Assembly: GCA_029931535.1 (NCBI GenBank)
Contig: JAQPZY010001436.1
Location: forward strand, 771,001-835,000
DNA from: Margaritifera margaritifera
Taxonomy: Eukaryota > Mollusca > Bivalvia > Unionida > Margaritiferidae
Reading direction: 5' to 3'
Length of the DNA stretch: 64,000 nt
Shown here: positions 48,348 through 61,939 of the stretch, one piece after another
How positions within the stretch are numbered: the first letter of the stretch is position 1
Layout: every line of letters begins with the position of its first letter
The notes under the pieces: generated by a model
Databases searched by the model: none
What the model was told of the DNA's origin: nothing
Seen by the model: only the letters and a program-made list of their open reading frames with translations
Made by a program: the position numbers and the translations under genes

Positions 48348-48735
48348 GCAACACGGAGTGTCTATTATTAGGAGGACAAAACCTTTATTTAACATAATTC
48401 AGATTACATGGTTATTAATCAGCAATTTTAATTAAAAAAACCCCAAAAAAGTAAAGATAGTGGAGACAGCAAAATATTTGTAAGAAAGCATTATGTAATT
48501 ATATTTTAAAAACTTTAAACCATACGAATTGTGCTGTACAGTAAATGAACATTGGTTTGTTTGGGGACTTTTTCTAAAATCAATGCAAATTTTAATATTG
48601 GTTACTTTATAGTAGAGATTAAAAAAACAAAGAGGGAAACAAATGTAAAAAGTTGACTGTTAAAGAGTGTCTGTAGTCCCCTAAGGAGAGAGAGTTGGAG
48701 AGCTAGAGAGGAACATACATATATTTAATGTACCC

Positions 48736-48737
<2 letters not shown>

Positions 48738-48793
<56 letters not shown>
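48738..48793. repeat. (AT)n microsatellite with nearby (CT)n
   Basis: About 28 AT units, with a CT run of about nine units at 48834-48850. Confidence 0.98.
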
Positions 48794-48796
<3 letters not shown>

Positions 48797-49266
48797 AGTG
48801 ATTGACCACGACTAAAGTACTTATAGCCCAAACTCTCTCTCTCTCTCTCTGTATCGTCACAATACAGATGAGTCTTGTCAGGAATCTGTCCACTTTATTG
48901 AAGCAATCTTCAGCTGTAGAGCTGTTACGGTGAGTAGTCGAATTCTGTGGGTTTTTGTACCCGGATACTGCGGTCAATGGTGACGTTGGTTTGAAGGACG
49001 ATACGGGTTTGCTCACTGTGAGGGGTCAGAGATTCTGGATCAACGTTTCTGCGGGATAAGAGGGTTCTTGAGGGATCCTTCAACAGGCCAGAAGGAGCGG
49101 ACCATAGGAGGTGGTTCCTTCACCCTTTGTCGGGAGCTGTATAATCGGAATCTCGTGCTCATCTCCTGGATGCCACAAGATATACATCACCATATGTGTT
49201 GATGGAATATATATATAAACTAGGTTTTAAACCTAAAAATAATCGTCACTATATGTGTGACGATCA

Positions 49267-49565
49267 ATTTAATACAGCATCATACTTGTTGATTAACAGT
49301 ACATTGATCAAAATCCATACATTAATTATATGTGTTGATGAACAATACATTGATCACACTTGTTGATAATTCCATACATGAATCATATATGTTGATAATT
49401 CCATTTATCAATCATATATGTTGATAATTCCATACATCAGTCATATCTGTTGATATATCCATATTTCAATCATATATGCTGATAAATTCCATACATTGAT
49501 CATATATGTTGATAGATCCATATATCAGTCTTATATGTTGATACGTTCTATGCATTGATCATATC
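49267..49565. repeat. About 30-bp tandem repeat, roughly ten copies
   Basis: Degenerate unit containing CATATATGTTGATAATTCCA followed by TACATCAAT-like sequence. Copies are well diverged, lengths vary from 28 to 38 bp. Confidence 0.85.
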
Positions 49566-49569
49566 CATT

Positions 49570-52500
49570 TATATACGAGATCATTTGTGATTATTTGTTG
49601 AAATTCCATGCTTTGATCGTATCCATTTAGGGACGATCTCATTTTGTTATATCCATTGTTGAACTTTGTGCGCATGAGTAGCGTGTTAGATTCATTCATC
49701 ACTTATTTGCGTTATAAATAAACATCTCATTCACGTAATTTGGTGTAAGTGTTTTCGCTAGAACCAATCCCACCCGGTTTCATCCTATTACACGTATATA
49801 TGCACATGCACATAAATGTAATGTTAATATTTACATTCTGTTATCATTTTAAATAATTATTTCTTATACTACCAATCTCCTAAAAGAAGTTTAACACATT
49901 AGGAAACAAAAAATGGTTTCACAATCTAGAGTATTAACACATTTAAACTGCTTTATGTTTTATAATTGTATACACGACGATTATATGTGTATACACGACT
50001 ATTATAAAGTGAACATGTTTTTTTGTCCTTTCCAATATACTCTGCAAAAGCTTTCCAAATATTGAAGCTGAACATACATCAATGCACACTAGCTTAAATT
50101 TATGTGTGGGCATATTTGAGCTGTTTCTAAATTGTAATTACGATTTGTAAATATAGTACAATTCATTTGAAAAGATTTTTGCATAGTTGTCATTTGTCGT
50201 CAGACTTGTTCCATGAACAATAATATATGCGGAATATTTTTCTGACATGTAGTAAAATTTCGTTTCTTTTAACCTGCAAAATTTATGATGTCTACATCAC
50301 CTAACCAAATAGAAGTATTATAATAAATATGAAATATATGTTAGGAACTGAATAATATTTATGACCGATAATAATTTTTTCTAACCGATTGATGATCTAT
50401 TCTTGATATAGTTGTCCACGTGATATCTTGCCAAAGGTAGGGGTTTTCCAGACTCCTTTAGACAATTATAATAAATCCTATTTACTTTGATATCTAGAAA
50501 GAAATATCAACATTTTTTCCTGGGGTTCGAATCCTTTTTTTAAAATAAAGGAAGACAACACTGTTTATTTTTACCTCAGAATGATCAATGGGTTGCTGGC
50601 TGTATCAATGACGACCTAAAATTAAAATTAGAGGGAAGGCAATCAATTCACTGCTCAATTCAACGAAATGACCAATGCCGAACATATGGATTGATTAGAA
50701 CAGAACAAGCTTGCGAAGATGAATTTCAATGGAAATAACGCCAGTACATTACATTTCTCTATTTCAAATTTGTAATTGATAAAAAGAATCAAATTAAAAA
50801 GTAAACAAGGAAATGCAACAATAACTGGAGCAATAGCAAATGTTTTTCAATCAGATATTGTTTTTTCTTCAGATGTTATAATTATTAAATGTATTGACTA
50901 TGAACACCATTTTGCATCTCTCTATGGTAGATTATCACTATTTAAAAACCGTAAAAGTTGGGAATACTGACTGCGCTAGACAATGGATGACTTTGTGTTC
51001 ATATATCAAACTGGCCCTTTTGTTATATTCTTCCTTTTGTTATATCCTTAAGTAGACCATATTTTACATAATAACTCATCAAACAAAACTGTTGAAAATT
51101 GGTTTCGATTTCATTATAACATTTATATAGTTTATTGAGACCAACAAGATTTAAACAGTTAATATGTATGATTCATATCCTTTTCATTTAAACATATATG
51201 TTTTTTGTAGTTGTTTATTTTTTCGAGAGGGGGAGGCGTTTATATATAATATTTCTCATTATAGTATGAGTAGTAATAATAGGCGATTTTCAAATAAGCG
51301 TTGTTATATATCAATGAGTATTGTTGTGGTTGCCATGCGTTTCCACAAGTGATTTCTACTAGATGAGCTTGTCTATTTCCACTCAGAGTTTTTAAAAAAA
51401 AATGTGCAACAAGGTATTACTTTATGTTTTTTGTTTTTAATTGTTTTTTTCCCGCTTTTATCTGTTCTAAAATGATTTTGTGGACAAGTAAAAAGACACC
51501 ACATCATGTATAATACATTAAAAGTAATTTCACAATTACTAATATTTAATCGTTATATCATATTGAACATCTTAAGGAATATTTATTCCTGATCCAGTGA
51601 AGTACAGATCAGGATTCACAGAAACATATGCGTGCATAAAATAAACACTTCGCAGCAAAGTTTACTTTAAATACTAATACAAGAAAGCATATGTTTCTGA
51701 TTTATGAATTCCGTATTGAAATACTTTATTGTCATAGCTGTAGCCAAAACTAATGTGAAATGTAATACTGTTTTAGGTATGATGGTGTATAATGGGTTTC
51801 TTGTTCCCACAAAAAATATTCTCAAATACCAAAATGCCATAAGATTTTACTTCATTTCTCGGTTCAAACAGAGCTAAGATACAACTCAATTTATTTCATT
51901 GTTATTGACGACACTGTATTTAGGCTTGTGTTCTTATATATCGATCTTTTGTTTGCTTTTTAATGTTCACTTAGTATACACCTTAAATAGCTTGAGTGGG
52001 TTCCATAAACAACATGTACATAATATACAAAGCTGATCCCATATATACATGGTGAAAGATTCTTGCAAAAATCAATTTGTATTAAAATACACAGCAGTTT
52101 TTATATACACAAATATATAAGTATATCTTCAGGTAACATTGTCACCATCAGGGATTAAAATAGCATTGTGCCCTGTGTGACAAATACTATCAGTACTTCA
52201 CATACCACTTTAAATTCCGCAGGGTGAGATGAACAAACATGATTTACAAACTTAAATTACTCTGGGATGAAATCGACCGTAAATGTTGAATGAATATTAA
52301 AAGCATATATCGGCACATGTAAGAAGCAATGACTTGAATTGCACTTTAGTAAATAAATAATGGCAACACGAGTAAACTAGTTACATTTTATATAAAAATA
52401 AACTGATTCACTAATTAACTGAAATCACTGCTCTGCCGTAATTCAGTATTTTCCTACAACTGAAGCATCCTTCAATATGTGTATCACAGCACGAGGCCAC

Positions 52501-53108
52501 CTACCTTACTACTGCATTCAAACACCATTGCGAGCAAGACCATTTCCTCAGCTACTGGATTTCAAGAGATATGATACCAAAACTCTCCTATATCTTACTA
52601 CTGAAATACAACCATGCTAACATGATATTTGAAACCAAAATTGGAATTGATAAACCTTTTCGTGAATTAATGGTATTTGATTGCAAACTGTAGGCTCTAT
52701 CTTTTAATTTTTTTGTTTCGTACCTCTACTTTGAACACTTGCCTGCCGTTCTCCATCGTTCCATCTATTGGAGAGCTGCAATTTTGGCTATGTTTTAAGT
52801 TTGAAACTGACGCAAAAGATACCAGTAATCAACAGGAAAGTTAATATTGTCAAAGAACTAGATGAAACATTTTTCTTTCTTTACTTCTTTGAAGCGAAGT
52901 AAATATATGGCGCGTTTTTATATTTTATATTTTTAATTTTTTTAATTTTTAATTTTTTGTTTTATCCTCCTTCATTTATTCCATGTCATTCGTATTTTCT
53001 TCCAACTCTTTTTCCTGAAACATGATTAATTTTTAAAACCTTCTTCTAGCATGTTAAACAATGTGCATATTTGTTTTCTTTGAATTTGTTATTCGTAGGA
53101 TAGCAAAT
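49570..53108. other. Long AT-rich stretch without recognised gene
   Basis: The segment 49680-49795 has a TATAAATA string and an AATAAA-type signal close together, as in some LTRs, but no paired LTR, primer site or pol gene was found. A frame at 50776-50970 on the plus strand resembles nothing known to me. Confidence 0.4.
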
Positions 53109-53228
53109 TGTAATTGTAATTGCCGGCTTTAGCAAGACTTTCCTAAACATTTTTTTCAATTCTACCTTTTAAAATTCTCTTTTTGTTTTTCATCTGCTTG
53201 TGTGGGTGCAGTATTAGACATGGCTGGT
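53109..53228 (+). repeat. 120-bp inverted repeat, left copy
   Basis: Matches the reverse complement of 57280-57399 at roughly nine positions in ten by eye, without large gaps. Landmarks are TAATTGCCGGCTTTAGCAAG, CATCTGCTTGTGTGGGTGCA and, at the inner edge, GACATGGCTGGT. Similarity stops on both sides at the quoted limits. ATGGCTGG at the inner tip opens a short frame (MAGFREVDLLLSLGC) ended by a stop. Confidence 0.92.
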
Positions 53229-56200
53229 TTTAGAGAAGTAGATTTATTGCTCTCGTTGGGATGTTGACTTGTAAAATGTTGTGAAAGATTCCACCTGTTC
53301 ACCTAGTGAGGATAATAAGGGCACTTTTCAGTCATGCCTAGATATTTGAATAAGGAGAAAGTAAATCACTTAGGTAGGCGTTAAGAGTCACTTATATATA
53401 CATTAAGGGCCACTTTCAGTAACCAAGTCGCTAAGAGGCACTTTTAGGAAGTCACTTTCAGTAACTTTAGGCAGTCACTTTTAGTTCAGAGATGATTAAA
53501 TGTTAAAGAAAATGCATTAAAAAAACTGATACCACAAAATCATCAGGTATACATACCTCTTGTTTAAAAATCATTGTGCGCGAAATAAACCAAATTATAT
53601 TTAGAAAGTTCAATGAACAAAAACTTACAGATGAAGTTTCAAAAAATAAAGATGGATAAATATGCAAAATTTGTTCGAATAAATAGAAAGCAGAAAGAGA
53701 AAAAAGGGTAAGAACACCAAGAGGAAAGCAACCGTAAAAATGTAACAATTCGTTTCATGAGAATTCACTGAAAATAAAAAATGTACAGTAAACATATGTC
53801 TAAGAAAATGAACGAACTAAATTAAAACAAGCATGCCACAGTTGGGCATCATATTTGTTTTGTTGATGAATAGTTTCGTTTCAAAGTTGAAGAAATTTCC
53901 ACCGTTTAAATTTGAAGATGAATACCGGTATTATGGTTGAAAGGTCGCAGCTAATACTGAAGACATTTCAACAATATCAATCAGGATGTTTAATAGCTAC
54001 GGATACAACGATTGACAATTCAAACAGTTCTTTAGTGTCAGGATTGAAGAACTTTCACCAATTTAAATCAAGAGGTTTAACAGCTATGGATAACGCAGTT
54101 AAAAGTTGTAGTACTTCGTTTGTGACTCAATACCGAAGAAATTGCAACTATATACAGGTTGAACAGTGAGTGATAATACTGCCAATAGTTCCAATAATTC
54201 CAATAGCCACGATTGCCGTATATACAAACACAAGATACGATAAACGTAAATTAACAGAGTATGACATTATTCATGGGACATCAATTGGTCCATTATCTTC
54301 AAGATATGTATGAATGACAAAACCATTATAATTATTTATGAGTGGTGTTAGAAGGATACGTGAAAGTGGAAAAACAAGACAGTTTGGATCTTGAAGTGTA
54401 AAAGATGGAATATGATGATTACGAGATTGTTAAAAGTTTTGAAGGAAAACATTTTTAAAATTACGAGGAGACAGTTGAAGAAATTCATTCGTATAGGTGC
54501 TAAGTTACCAGTACCTACCACCACAGAAATAACGCATATTAAAATTGTTTGAGAATAATAGACAAACTTATTTGTAACAATATTGCGCCGAATGTGTACC
54601 TCACCGGTGGTAACGGAACGAAATTACTCATATAATGTTCTGAAGTACAACCATCAAACGAAAAGAAAACAACTAACAAAAATGAAATTTTTGAAAGATA
54701 AAGTTGAAGTGATCAGCAGTGCCATTGATGGAAACATGAGAGAATATCGAATTCTTGTTCAAGGATGAGAGATAAATATAGACGTTTTTCTAGAGGATCA
54801 GAGAAAGGATAAGAAAATTGATCACTATGGGAGCGAGGATATAAGCAAATTTGAGATCTTATTTACTAACAAGGTTGAGCAAGAAATGATGTCTACATGG
54901 TGGCAGATATAAAAAATGTTATTCTTGGGAATCAGCATGTTTAAAACTCATAGAATTGCGCGTACTACTTAAATGGGCACAATACAAAAAAGGCTTGTAT
55001 AAATGTCAAGAATAGGCATAATAGACGCTTTTTATGCGATTGAAAGTGTTTGAATATACCACCATCTAAAGTTTGTTACCCAGGTATCTTCAGTTTAGAC
55101 AAGTATAGTATAAATTTGTCCGATGAATAGCTTTTTAAGTGTGATAGAAAAAATTGAGGATGTGTACGACATAACGACAAACATTTAAGAAAGTGTTGAG
55201 AACTTCCAAGAGTTGAATATTCAACTCCCAAACAGGAGAATTATAAATACTAAAATATACAGAGACGAGCACGTGAATATGCTACAAATTTCAGATATTG
55301 AGAATTATTAAGTAGTAAACTCACATTATGTTGATATAAAAGCACGCAACGATTGATATGCAATAAGATGACATCACATACCGGAGGTGGAAATTAGTAT
55401 ATGTGTGATAAAGGGCAAAAACTGTTGGAGGTCGATTGCGGCATTTAAAACACACATTAGACTTTATAATAGTGTAGGGGGATACTATTGAGATATTATT
55501 TAAAAACGGATAATTTAAATTAAAAAATCAAAGCCATAAGATATAAGTGACTGTTGTAGAATGTGCTGATTTCGAAGTACAAATTTTGCCTAGATATCAT
55601 CTTGTTCTCTTTTGAATGAGGAAGATAATCAATTTTCACTGTCAAATAAGAGTAAACACGTGCTCGTAGGATTTTCTTTCCATGTGTTTAGTAAACAAGG
55701 GTTTTAATCCGTTCAGTGGTCTTCTTGGTGTTTATAAAGGTGACGAAAGAGAGGAGACAAAAATGTTGCAGATCAACATAGGCAGGCTCCATCTTTGCAC
55801 CTGAGGTGTTTGACGAACATTGGTTATCAAAGGTTTTTAATGGTAAAAATAATTATATACCAAACATAAATAAGCAAACATTCTTGAAGTAATTGAAGAG
55901 AAACAGCAAAAGAATTTTTAATTATTTCCATTAAATGAATGGTGAATTACTGGATCGCTCAGAACACAACAATACATAAGATTTTGCTTTACCAAACCTT
56001 TTGGAAATCATCAAATCATGGACTAAAACTGAGCTATATTGAGACATACAGACTTTTACCTGAAACAAAATCGAAAATTTTAGTTCCTTGGTATAAATAC
56101 TTTTGTTCTAAAAGCATGGATTCGAAATGTTACTTAGTGAATTGTAAAAGATCTGTGAAATTAATTTTTCAAGAGATAACATCGCAAAGGACGAACAAAA

Positions 56201-57279
56201 AATTATATGTCAGATAAAAAAGAATCATTTTTAAAAAGTATTTACGTACGTAGAATCAAACAAAGATCTATTAAACAGATATAAAAATGCATATATTCTA
56301 ATTGTCTCGTCTTTTAGAGATACATTTTGCAACAATTGATGATCAATCTCATTGTCTTCTGAGAAACAAATACCTCTGAATGATTCATTTAAAAGTTTTT
56401 AATCACTCATTATTTACTTATTATTTGTACAACTTTGTAAGCGTTTTCACTCGTTTAGACTTTTCAAAAGATATATTAAATATTTAAATCGATTCTAAGT
56501 TATTCCTGTTTTAAACAGTTTTTCCTTGGTCAGTCCAATTTGTATCCACCTGTAAAATAAATTCGGTTTCAACAAATTGAACTTTTGAAAACTTTCACTA
56601 TGGTCCAAAAGAGTTTAAAAACTTTGGGATCTTTTAGTTTTAATGTTTGATAATTATCCAGAAAAGGCCAGCATTATAATACTAACCTTCAGTTGGCACT
56701 ATGCAGCCAGGATTCTGCTGGCGTGCCATTAAACCTCATAATATCTATATACATATATAACATAATGTGTTTAAAGTGCCCTTGAACACAACAAACCAAA
56801 TACAAATTGTATTCGAGGAAAAGAAGCCAATACAAGACATGTTTCCATACGCGGATACAAAAAACTTCTGATATAACGCAGTCTAATGGACCTAAAAAGT
56901 TAATATCATTATATCTAAATTTCACTATAACCGAAGTGAAATATTATATAAAGCATCTTGCGATGTGCTTCAATATATACCATAATTCGTTAAATCCGAT
57001 TCTGGTATAAACGAAGTTTACGTTATTTGGATTTTGTGCACTTTTTAGAAATTAAAACCAATAAGCCAATATTTCCCTTTTTTATAGACGCATTTGAATT
57101 TTGAGAGCAGTGGATTTATGTGGGAAATAAGGTCACAAGTGATCTAACAATCGGATGAGAGAATGTGGATCTTTGGCGGGATAAACAGAAACATTGATAT
57201 ATACTATATATGTAATGAGTAAACTATAAATACATGATAATAAATGGAAAGTTGTTGACTGTATTGACCTAATTTTCTC
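53229..57279. other. Interior of the inverted-repeat-bounded region, possible dead coding DNA
   Basis: Four kilobases between the two 120-bp inverted repeats. Open pieces include 53912-54169, 54583-54768 and 55939-56217 on the plus strand and 56689-56925 on the minus strand; none resembles a protein I know. At about 53880-54210 four diverged copies of a roughly 90-bp unit (GAAGACATTTCAACAATATC-like and GGTTTAACAGCTATGGATA-like) stand in tandem. A shorter CACTTT(C/T)AG-rich set stands at 53310-53480. The composition (A-rich plus strand, lysine- and asparagine-rich conceptual translation) suggests eroded coding sequence on the plus strand. No integrase, capsid, ATPase or polymerase motif was found. 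Confidence 0.4.
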
Positions 57280-57399
57280 ACCAGCCATGTCAATTACTGC
57301 ACCCACACAAGCAGATGAAAAACAAAAACAGAATTTTAAAAGGTCCAGTTGAAAAAAATGTTTAGGAAAGTCTTGCTAAAGCCGGCAATTAAAATTACA
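57280..57399 (-). repeat. 120-bp inverted repeat, right copy
   Basis: Inverted partner of 53109-53228. Read from the outside on the minus strand it begins TGTAATTTTAATTGCCGGCT and ends GACATGGCTGGT. ATGGCTGG again opens a frame (MAGEKIRSIQSTTFHLLS) pointing into the region. No target-site duplication was found outside the pair. Confidence 0.92.
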
Positions 57400-60033
57400 T
57401 ACAGAGTGTTTAGAGTTTGCAAAAGACTGATGTTATAGAATAGATGTACTTCATTTTATTTCTGTAACAAAATGCCGAACCTACCCCATATTCTGTTGAG
57501 ATAAAATATTTGTAAGTAAATATATTAATATGATAAATATCTTACCGAATCAAGTTAATGAGAAGTTTAAATTCAGGTGTTTTAGGACAAAATGACGGAA
57601 TCTCTTTCTTTGAGAAATGTGTGATCAGTAATAACTACAGGTGCATTCTTTGCATGTAATACTGTACCATTAGGTGTTTGTTTTGCTATTTATTATATTA
57701 GATAGTATTTCGACAGTACCATTCTAAGCACTCAAAAATAGGTAAACAATAATAGCCAACATATTTTTCATACAATTGCACAGAACCAAAACAACGATAG
57801 ATAACAAAGTATATTTTAGGAAAAATCATTAACGTGTCAGAATCCGTGCTGTTTAATGAGAAACTTAATATGCCTTACATTGCTCCACTGTTTGCCGAAC
57901 AATGCTACACTTAGCTGTTAAATCACTATTAAATACCTTCCATTTCGTGTCACTGCCAAGGAGAAATTATTATGTAATTTGTACATGATCTTCTTTGACT
58001 ATGATACGATTGCGTATGTGGCTTCAATATAAAGTCACCATCGATAAATTCTAGCTTCGACTGTCTACCCACTCATTTTCTACCCATTCAGGGAATATTC
58101 ACGTATTCCTTTCACGTTATCTGTGTAGGCTTGCTTTAATAAATATGTTTTATGTATACTTTACATTTGGATGGAAATGTTAGCACTGTAGCTCTAAAAG
58201 GGGTTAAGTTTTGTATCATTAACCGAGTTTCTTAATTCTCGGTTTTTGTAAATTTACTCCACGGTCTCAGTTTCAAAGATCTCCACAATCTTATCATATC
58301 ATTTTAATGATTGACTAGGGCTGTAATTAAGTATCCAATTCTAAGAAAACTTTGCTTTGTATACTAAATGTCTGGCCTCAACACGCCCTGTAATTGGGAT
58401 ACCATGTGTTGCAGTGTTAAACAATTAGTATCATTCTCCGCCGCAAAATGCATGTCTTCGCATACTAATAGGCATATAGGCAAAGAACGAATGTGCACTT
58501 TACATTATGACGCATGTTTAGAAATACACTGCAGGTCAAAACAGCAGAAACAATGCTTGAAATTAAAGAGAAATAATTTGCTGTGCCATGTGTACATTAA
58601 GATCTAGATAGATCAAGATACATGCGCATGGACATTTTCAACATACCTTTGATTGCATAGAAAACGCACGAAAAACAGCTTCATGAACCGAATGGTTCAG
58701 TTTTGCTAGTATGTTAACTGTGGCTTACGATGATTCAAAAGAACACGCGATTATCTCCCATTTAAAATCTCAAAACGTTGAAAACATACGCATGCAATTC
58801 ATTTAATGCTTTCTAGATTTAAAGATTATGTTGGATATGATATAATTATTTACACTGCAACACGCTGAATGAGTAAGGAAAAACGTCTCCATTACCCCTT
58901 ATCAATCGTAATGTAGCTCACGTGATCGTAAAGCCAAGTAGGCTTATGGTATGGCCTTGGATGTTCTCTATCAAATGTGGTCAAATTCTGTTGAGTGGTT
59001 TCCGAGAACTATTTTTAAGGTTTTCCTAATTTTAGTAACAGTTGCTATTTTTTTTTTTTTTTTTTTTTGGTATCGGATCTGAATCATTTTGAATCATTTG
59101 CACACGCTTAAAGGCTTTTAGATACAGATGATGTTTGCCAAATTTTTTTGAAATGTATTTGTTGTGTTTTCTTTTAGAAGAAATTAAAAATAGCAAATAT
59201 AGACAGAAAACGGACGAGTCATCACACATGCCAGACGCATACAATAAGTACACATCATCTCACTACCTATATAAAAGTCTTTAAATCACTTTTTTTTTCT
59301 AAACATTGCCAGTGCTCAATAGAACTCAACCAAATCATAGCGTGAAGACCTTACAATTTTGTATCCAATCCTAACTACTCGTGAGTTTGACTAATACTCA
59401 GATGCCAGCCAGGTGTGAAACCTCAGCCCTCATTGGGTCCCTTGTCAAATAACATTATATGGCCATTGACCTTTAAATTGAAGGGAAAAATATTTTTTCT
59501 TCAAAATTTGACAAGCTTGATACTGACCAGTAAAGATTTGTTTATATGCTGTTTTAAACTAAAAGGCCAACATTAGGGAAATTACGCTTTCATGAATTTC
59601 TTCTTGGCTTGCCTAAAACCTACAATGCTTTTTAATTTTTAAATTTTAAGATGTTGCATCTCTACATTTTGCAACGGAATCTTGACACACAGTGTGCAGT
59701 CATATAATGTAAGTCACATTTACTACCATATTCTAACAGTTTGTAAATCTCAAATGTCATTTTGAGATAATTTTCTTGGGCCTGGTCTGAAAATTGTCTG
59801 CGTGCAAGCGATCCATATTGTCTCCCTTCATTATTGTGGTAGGTGACCTGAATCTACCAACAAAGATAAGTATTCGACACGTCACAGTCACATGGTATCT
59901 TTGTGACATGGATTTGCGTCACGAAGTTAATATACCGTGCTCAATTTCCAGACTTACATTCTGCTAAACTACTGAACTTTTTCTGAAGACGACACGTTTA
60001 CAAAAAATAAATGAAGTCATAGTTATTTGTATA
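57400..60033. other. Stretch without recognised gene
   Basis: AT-rich, no convincing open frame. A T21 homopolymer lies at 59048-59068. Confidence 0.4.
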
Positions 60034-61316
60034 TGACGGGTATTTAAAACCTTCTGAATTTTAGTGTGCTATACAACAACTGTCTTTATTGGTGAACAAC
60101 TGGTCAGTGCATCCTCTTAAAGTACTTCCCATGTACATATACAAACTTTTTTACTCTAATTATTCAATTATTAAATGTCATTTTGTATTCACTTTTTGAT
60201 ATGTTGTTCATACACTAGAAAACTGCACTTTGAACCGCACAGTGGCATTTATATCGTAAGTCGCTTAGAGCTACATTAGGACTGTATGGAGGATGTGGTA
60301 AAATTTGGATGCTCTGCTCCTTCAGGAAGTCTGTCAGGACGGTGGAGTAATGCGGCGTTGCGTTGTCATGGAATGGATGGCTACCTCGGGTACCTGTGTG
60401 CGGACGGGTGGTTTGGTAGTGTTCCACGACGTTTGGCTACACTTTGGAGGCATAACAATGCCCAGTGACACTAGCAGAGTCAAGTGCAGGTACCTGAACC
60501 GGGCCTTTTGCATCCAAAAATAACGCGTAAACAGTCCGACTAGGTCGTGTGATTTGTGGTCTCTACTAGCTTTATTATTATTTTCTCTTGAGTCGGATTA
60601 ACAAAAGTGAATCTATTTCATCACCCGTGACAATCTCATTCAAACGTCTCTGGTCACTCTTTTTATATTTGGCGAATAGCTGTTTGACGATTTCCACCCG
60701 AGTCTGATTCTGATACACCGTCAATAAATGCTAGACCCATCTCGCACAATCCTTTCTGAGCTTCAAATGATTCTTCAATATATTATAAACAGCTGACGAA
60801 TTAATACTTGTGATAATAGAAAAAAATTCTTTCACTGTGTATCGAACATCGTCATCAATTGCCTTCTTTACAGCAGCCACTTCTGGCTCACCAATCGCAA
60901 ACAACAGTCTTACAGAACATGGGTCATGATCCATGGATTCAAGAACATCTTTAAAATGATGAGACCACCTAACAATTGTAGGATATGACAGAGAATTACA
61001 TCCGTAAACTTTTGCATGTTGGCCTTGATATTAGTAGTAGAGTACCCTTAGAGCGTCCTGATTTTACAGTATGCTTTTTGCTCTGTAGCTAAATTGTTCT
61101 CGTTTTCTCAGACATTTTTACGTTACTGTCATTTATCTATGCTACGCCACATACATATATCTGCAGGTGTCCGGCGTGCTGTACGTATAGCTGCATACCA
61201 TTGTAAAAAACCGTTGTTTTTTTTGTTTATCGATCGGCATTAAATTTATTGACAGGTTCAACGAAACTAAAAACAAAGTCATAACAAAATATTCAGAACT
61301 TTTAAAATACATTTCG
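60034..61316 (-). mobile_element. Mariner element (copy 3), both TIRs present
   Basis: Left TIR starts at 60034 (TGACGGGTATTTAAAACCTT) after a TA at 60032-60033. Right TIR ends at 61316; read inward on the minus strand it is CGAAATGTATTTTAAAAGTT. The dinucleotide after it is TT, so the target duplication has mutated on that side. Length 1283 bp, four bases shorter than copy 1. TIRs and coding pieces show the same mariner lineage as copies 1 and 2. Confidence 0.92.
60120..61115 (-). pseudogene. Mariner transposase, broken
   Basis: Dead transposase of the DDD type. N-terminal pieces at 60731-60934 read AIGEPEVAAVKKAIDDDVRY and INSSAVYNILKNHLKLRK. The first catalytic aspartate lies in the VTGDE-type segment near 60625. 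The piece at 60215-60427 reads RPHTGTRGSHPFHDNATPHY and LPHPPYSPNVALSD: the second aspartate (HDNA) is kept, while the third, normally YSPDL, is asparagine (YSPN). Frameshifts and stops separate the pieces, so it is inactive for more than one reason. Confidence 0.9.
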
Positions 61317-61639
61317 TTCATTAACGCATATAGGAAAATTTCCGCGTGGTTTTATTTTCTGGCCTTTCGCGGTGGAGCGGAAATTTAGGGTACAAACATA
61401 TCGTAGAACCAAGTGCCAAAACGGAAAAATTAACCCGCAGAATTTTCCAAAACTTTTAAATTCTTAAAAATTTAACAACACTGAAAATTCCCCTTGTAAG
61501 ATGTAGTAACAAAAATATAAATACACTTACTGATAACTGTTTACAGAGAAAGATTGAAGTAGATGACCTTAGATAGATTCTGACCTTGGACACCAGTTGC
61601 ACGAATCAATCAATGTATGTAACTATAAACATATTTCGT

Positions 61640-61905
61640 TTCGCCATATCGACTACTGCATATACCAATCAACATGACATACTGACAATTTCATATACCA
61701 GTCAACATGACATACTGACAATTGCACATACAAATCAGCATGACATATTGACAATTGCATATACCAGTCAACGTGCCTAATTGACGATTGTATATACAAA
61801 TCAACATGACATATTGACACTTGCATATGCCATTCAGCATGTCATACTGACAACTGTATATACAAATCAACATGACATATTGACAATTGGATATATCAAA
61901 CACAA
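61640..61905. repeat. 33-bp tandem repeat, about eight copies, with dimer pattern
   Basis: Unit core is CAACATGACATACTGACAAT followed by TGCATATACCAGT or TGTATATACAAAT. The two endings tend to alternate, giving a 66-bp dimer. As 33 is a multiple of three, both strands stay open for 60-80 codons, which explains the two apparent ORFs here; I see no reason to call them genes. Confidence 0.9.
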
Positions 61906-61939
61906 TGTCATAGAGACAACTTGCACAAAATTTCAAAGT

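Larger units (their letters stand above)
47705..49265. other. Stretch with microsatellites and a GC-richer block
   Basis: Contains the microsatellites listed separately and a GC-richer block at about 48890-49180 whose minus-strand frames look somewhat coding (for example SSFKPTSPLTAVSGYKN and EDCFNKVDRFLTR). I do not recognise it. It may be the edge of an old retroelement. Confidence 0.3.

Noticed and set aside
49680..49795. Solo LTR
   Set aside because: TATA-like and AATAAA-like strings are close together, but no paired copy, TG...CA ends or target duplication could be defined.
60286..60523. Plus-strand ORFs in the third mariner
   Set aside because: Antisense to the transposase pieces carrying HDNA and YSPN; shadows.
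61586..61936. Two overlapping ORFs on opposite strands
   Set aside because: Both arise because the 33-bp repeat unit is a multiple of three; no homology or gene signals.
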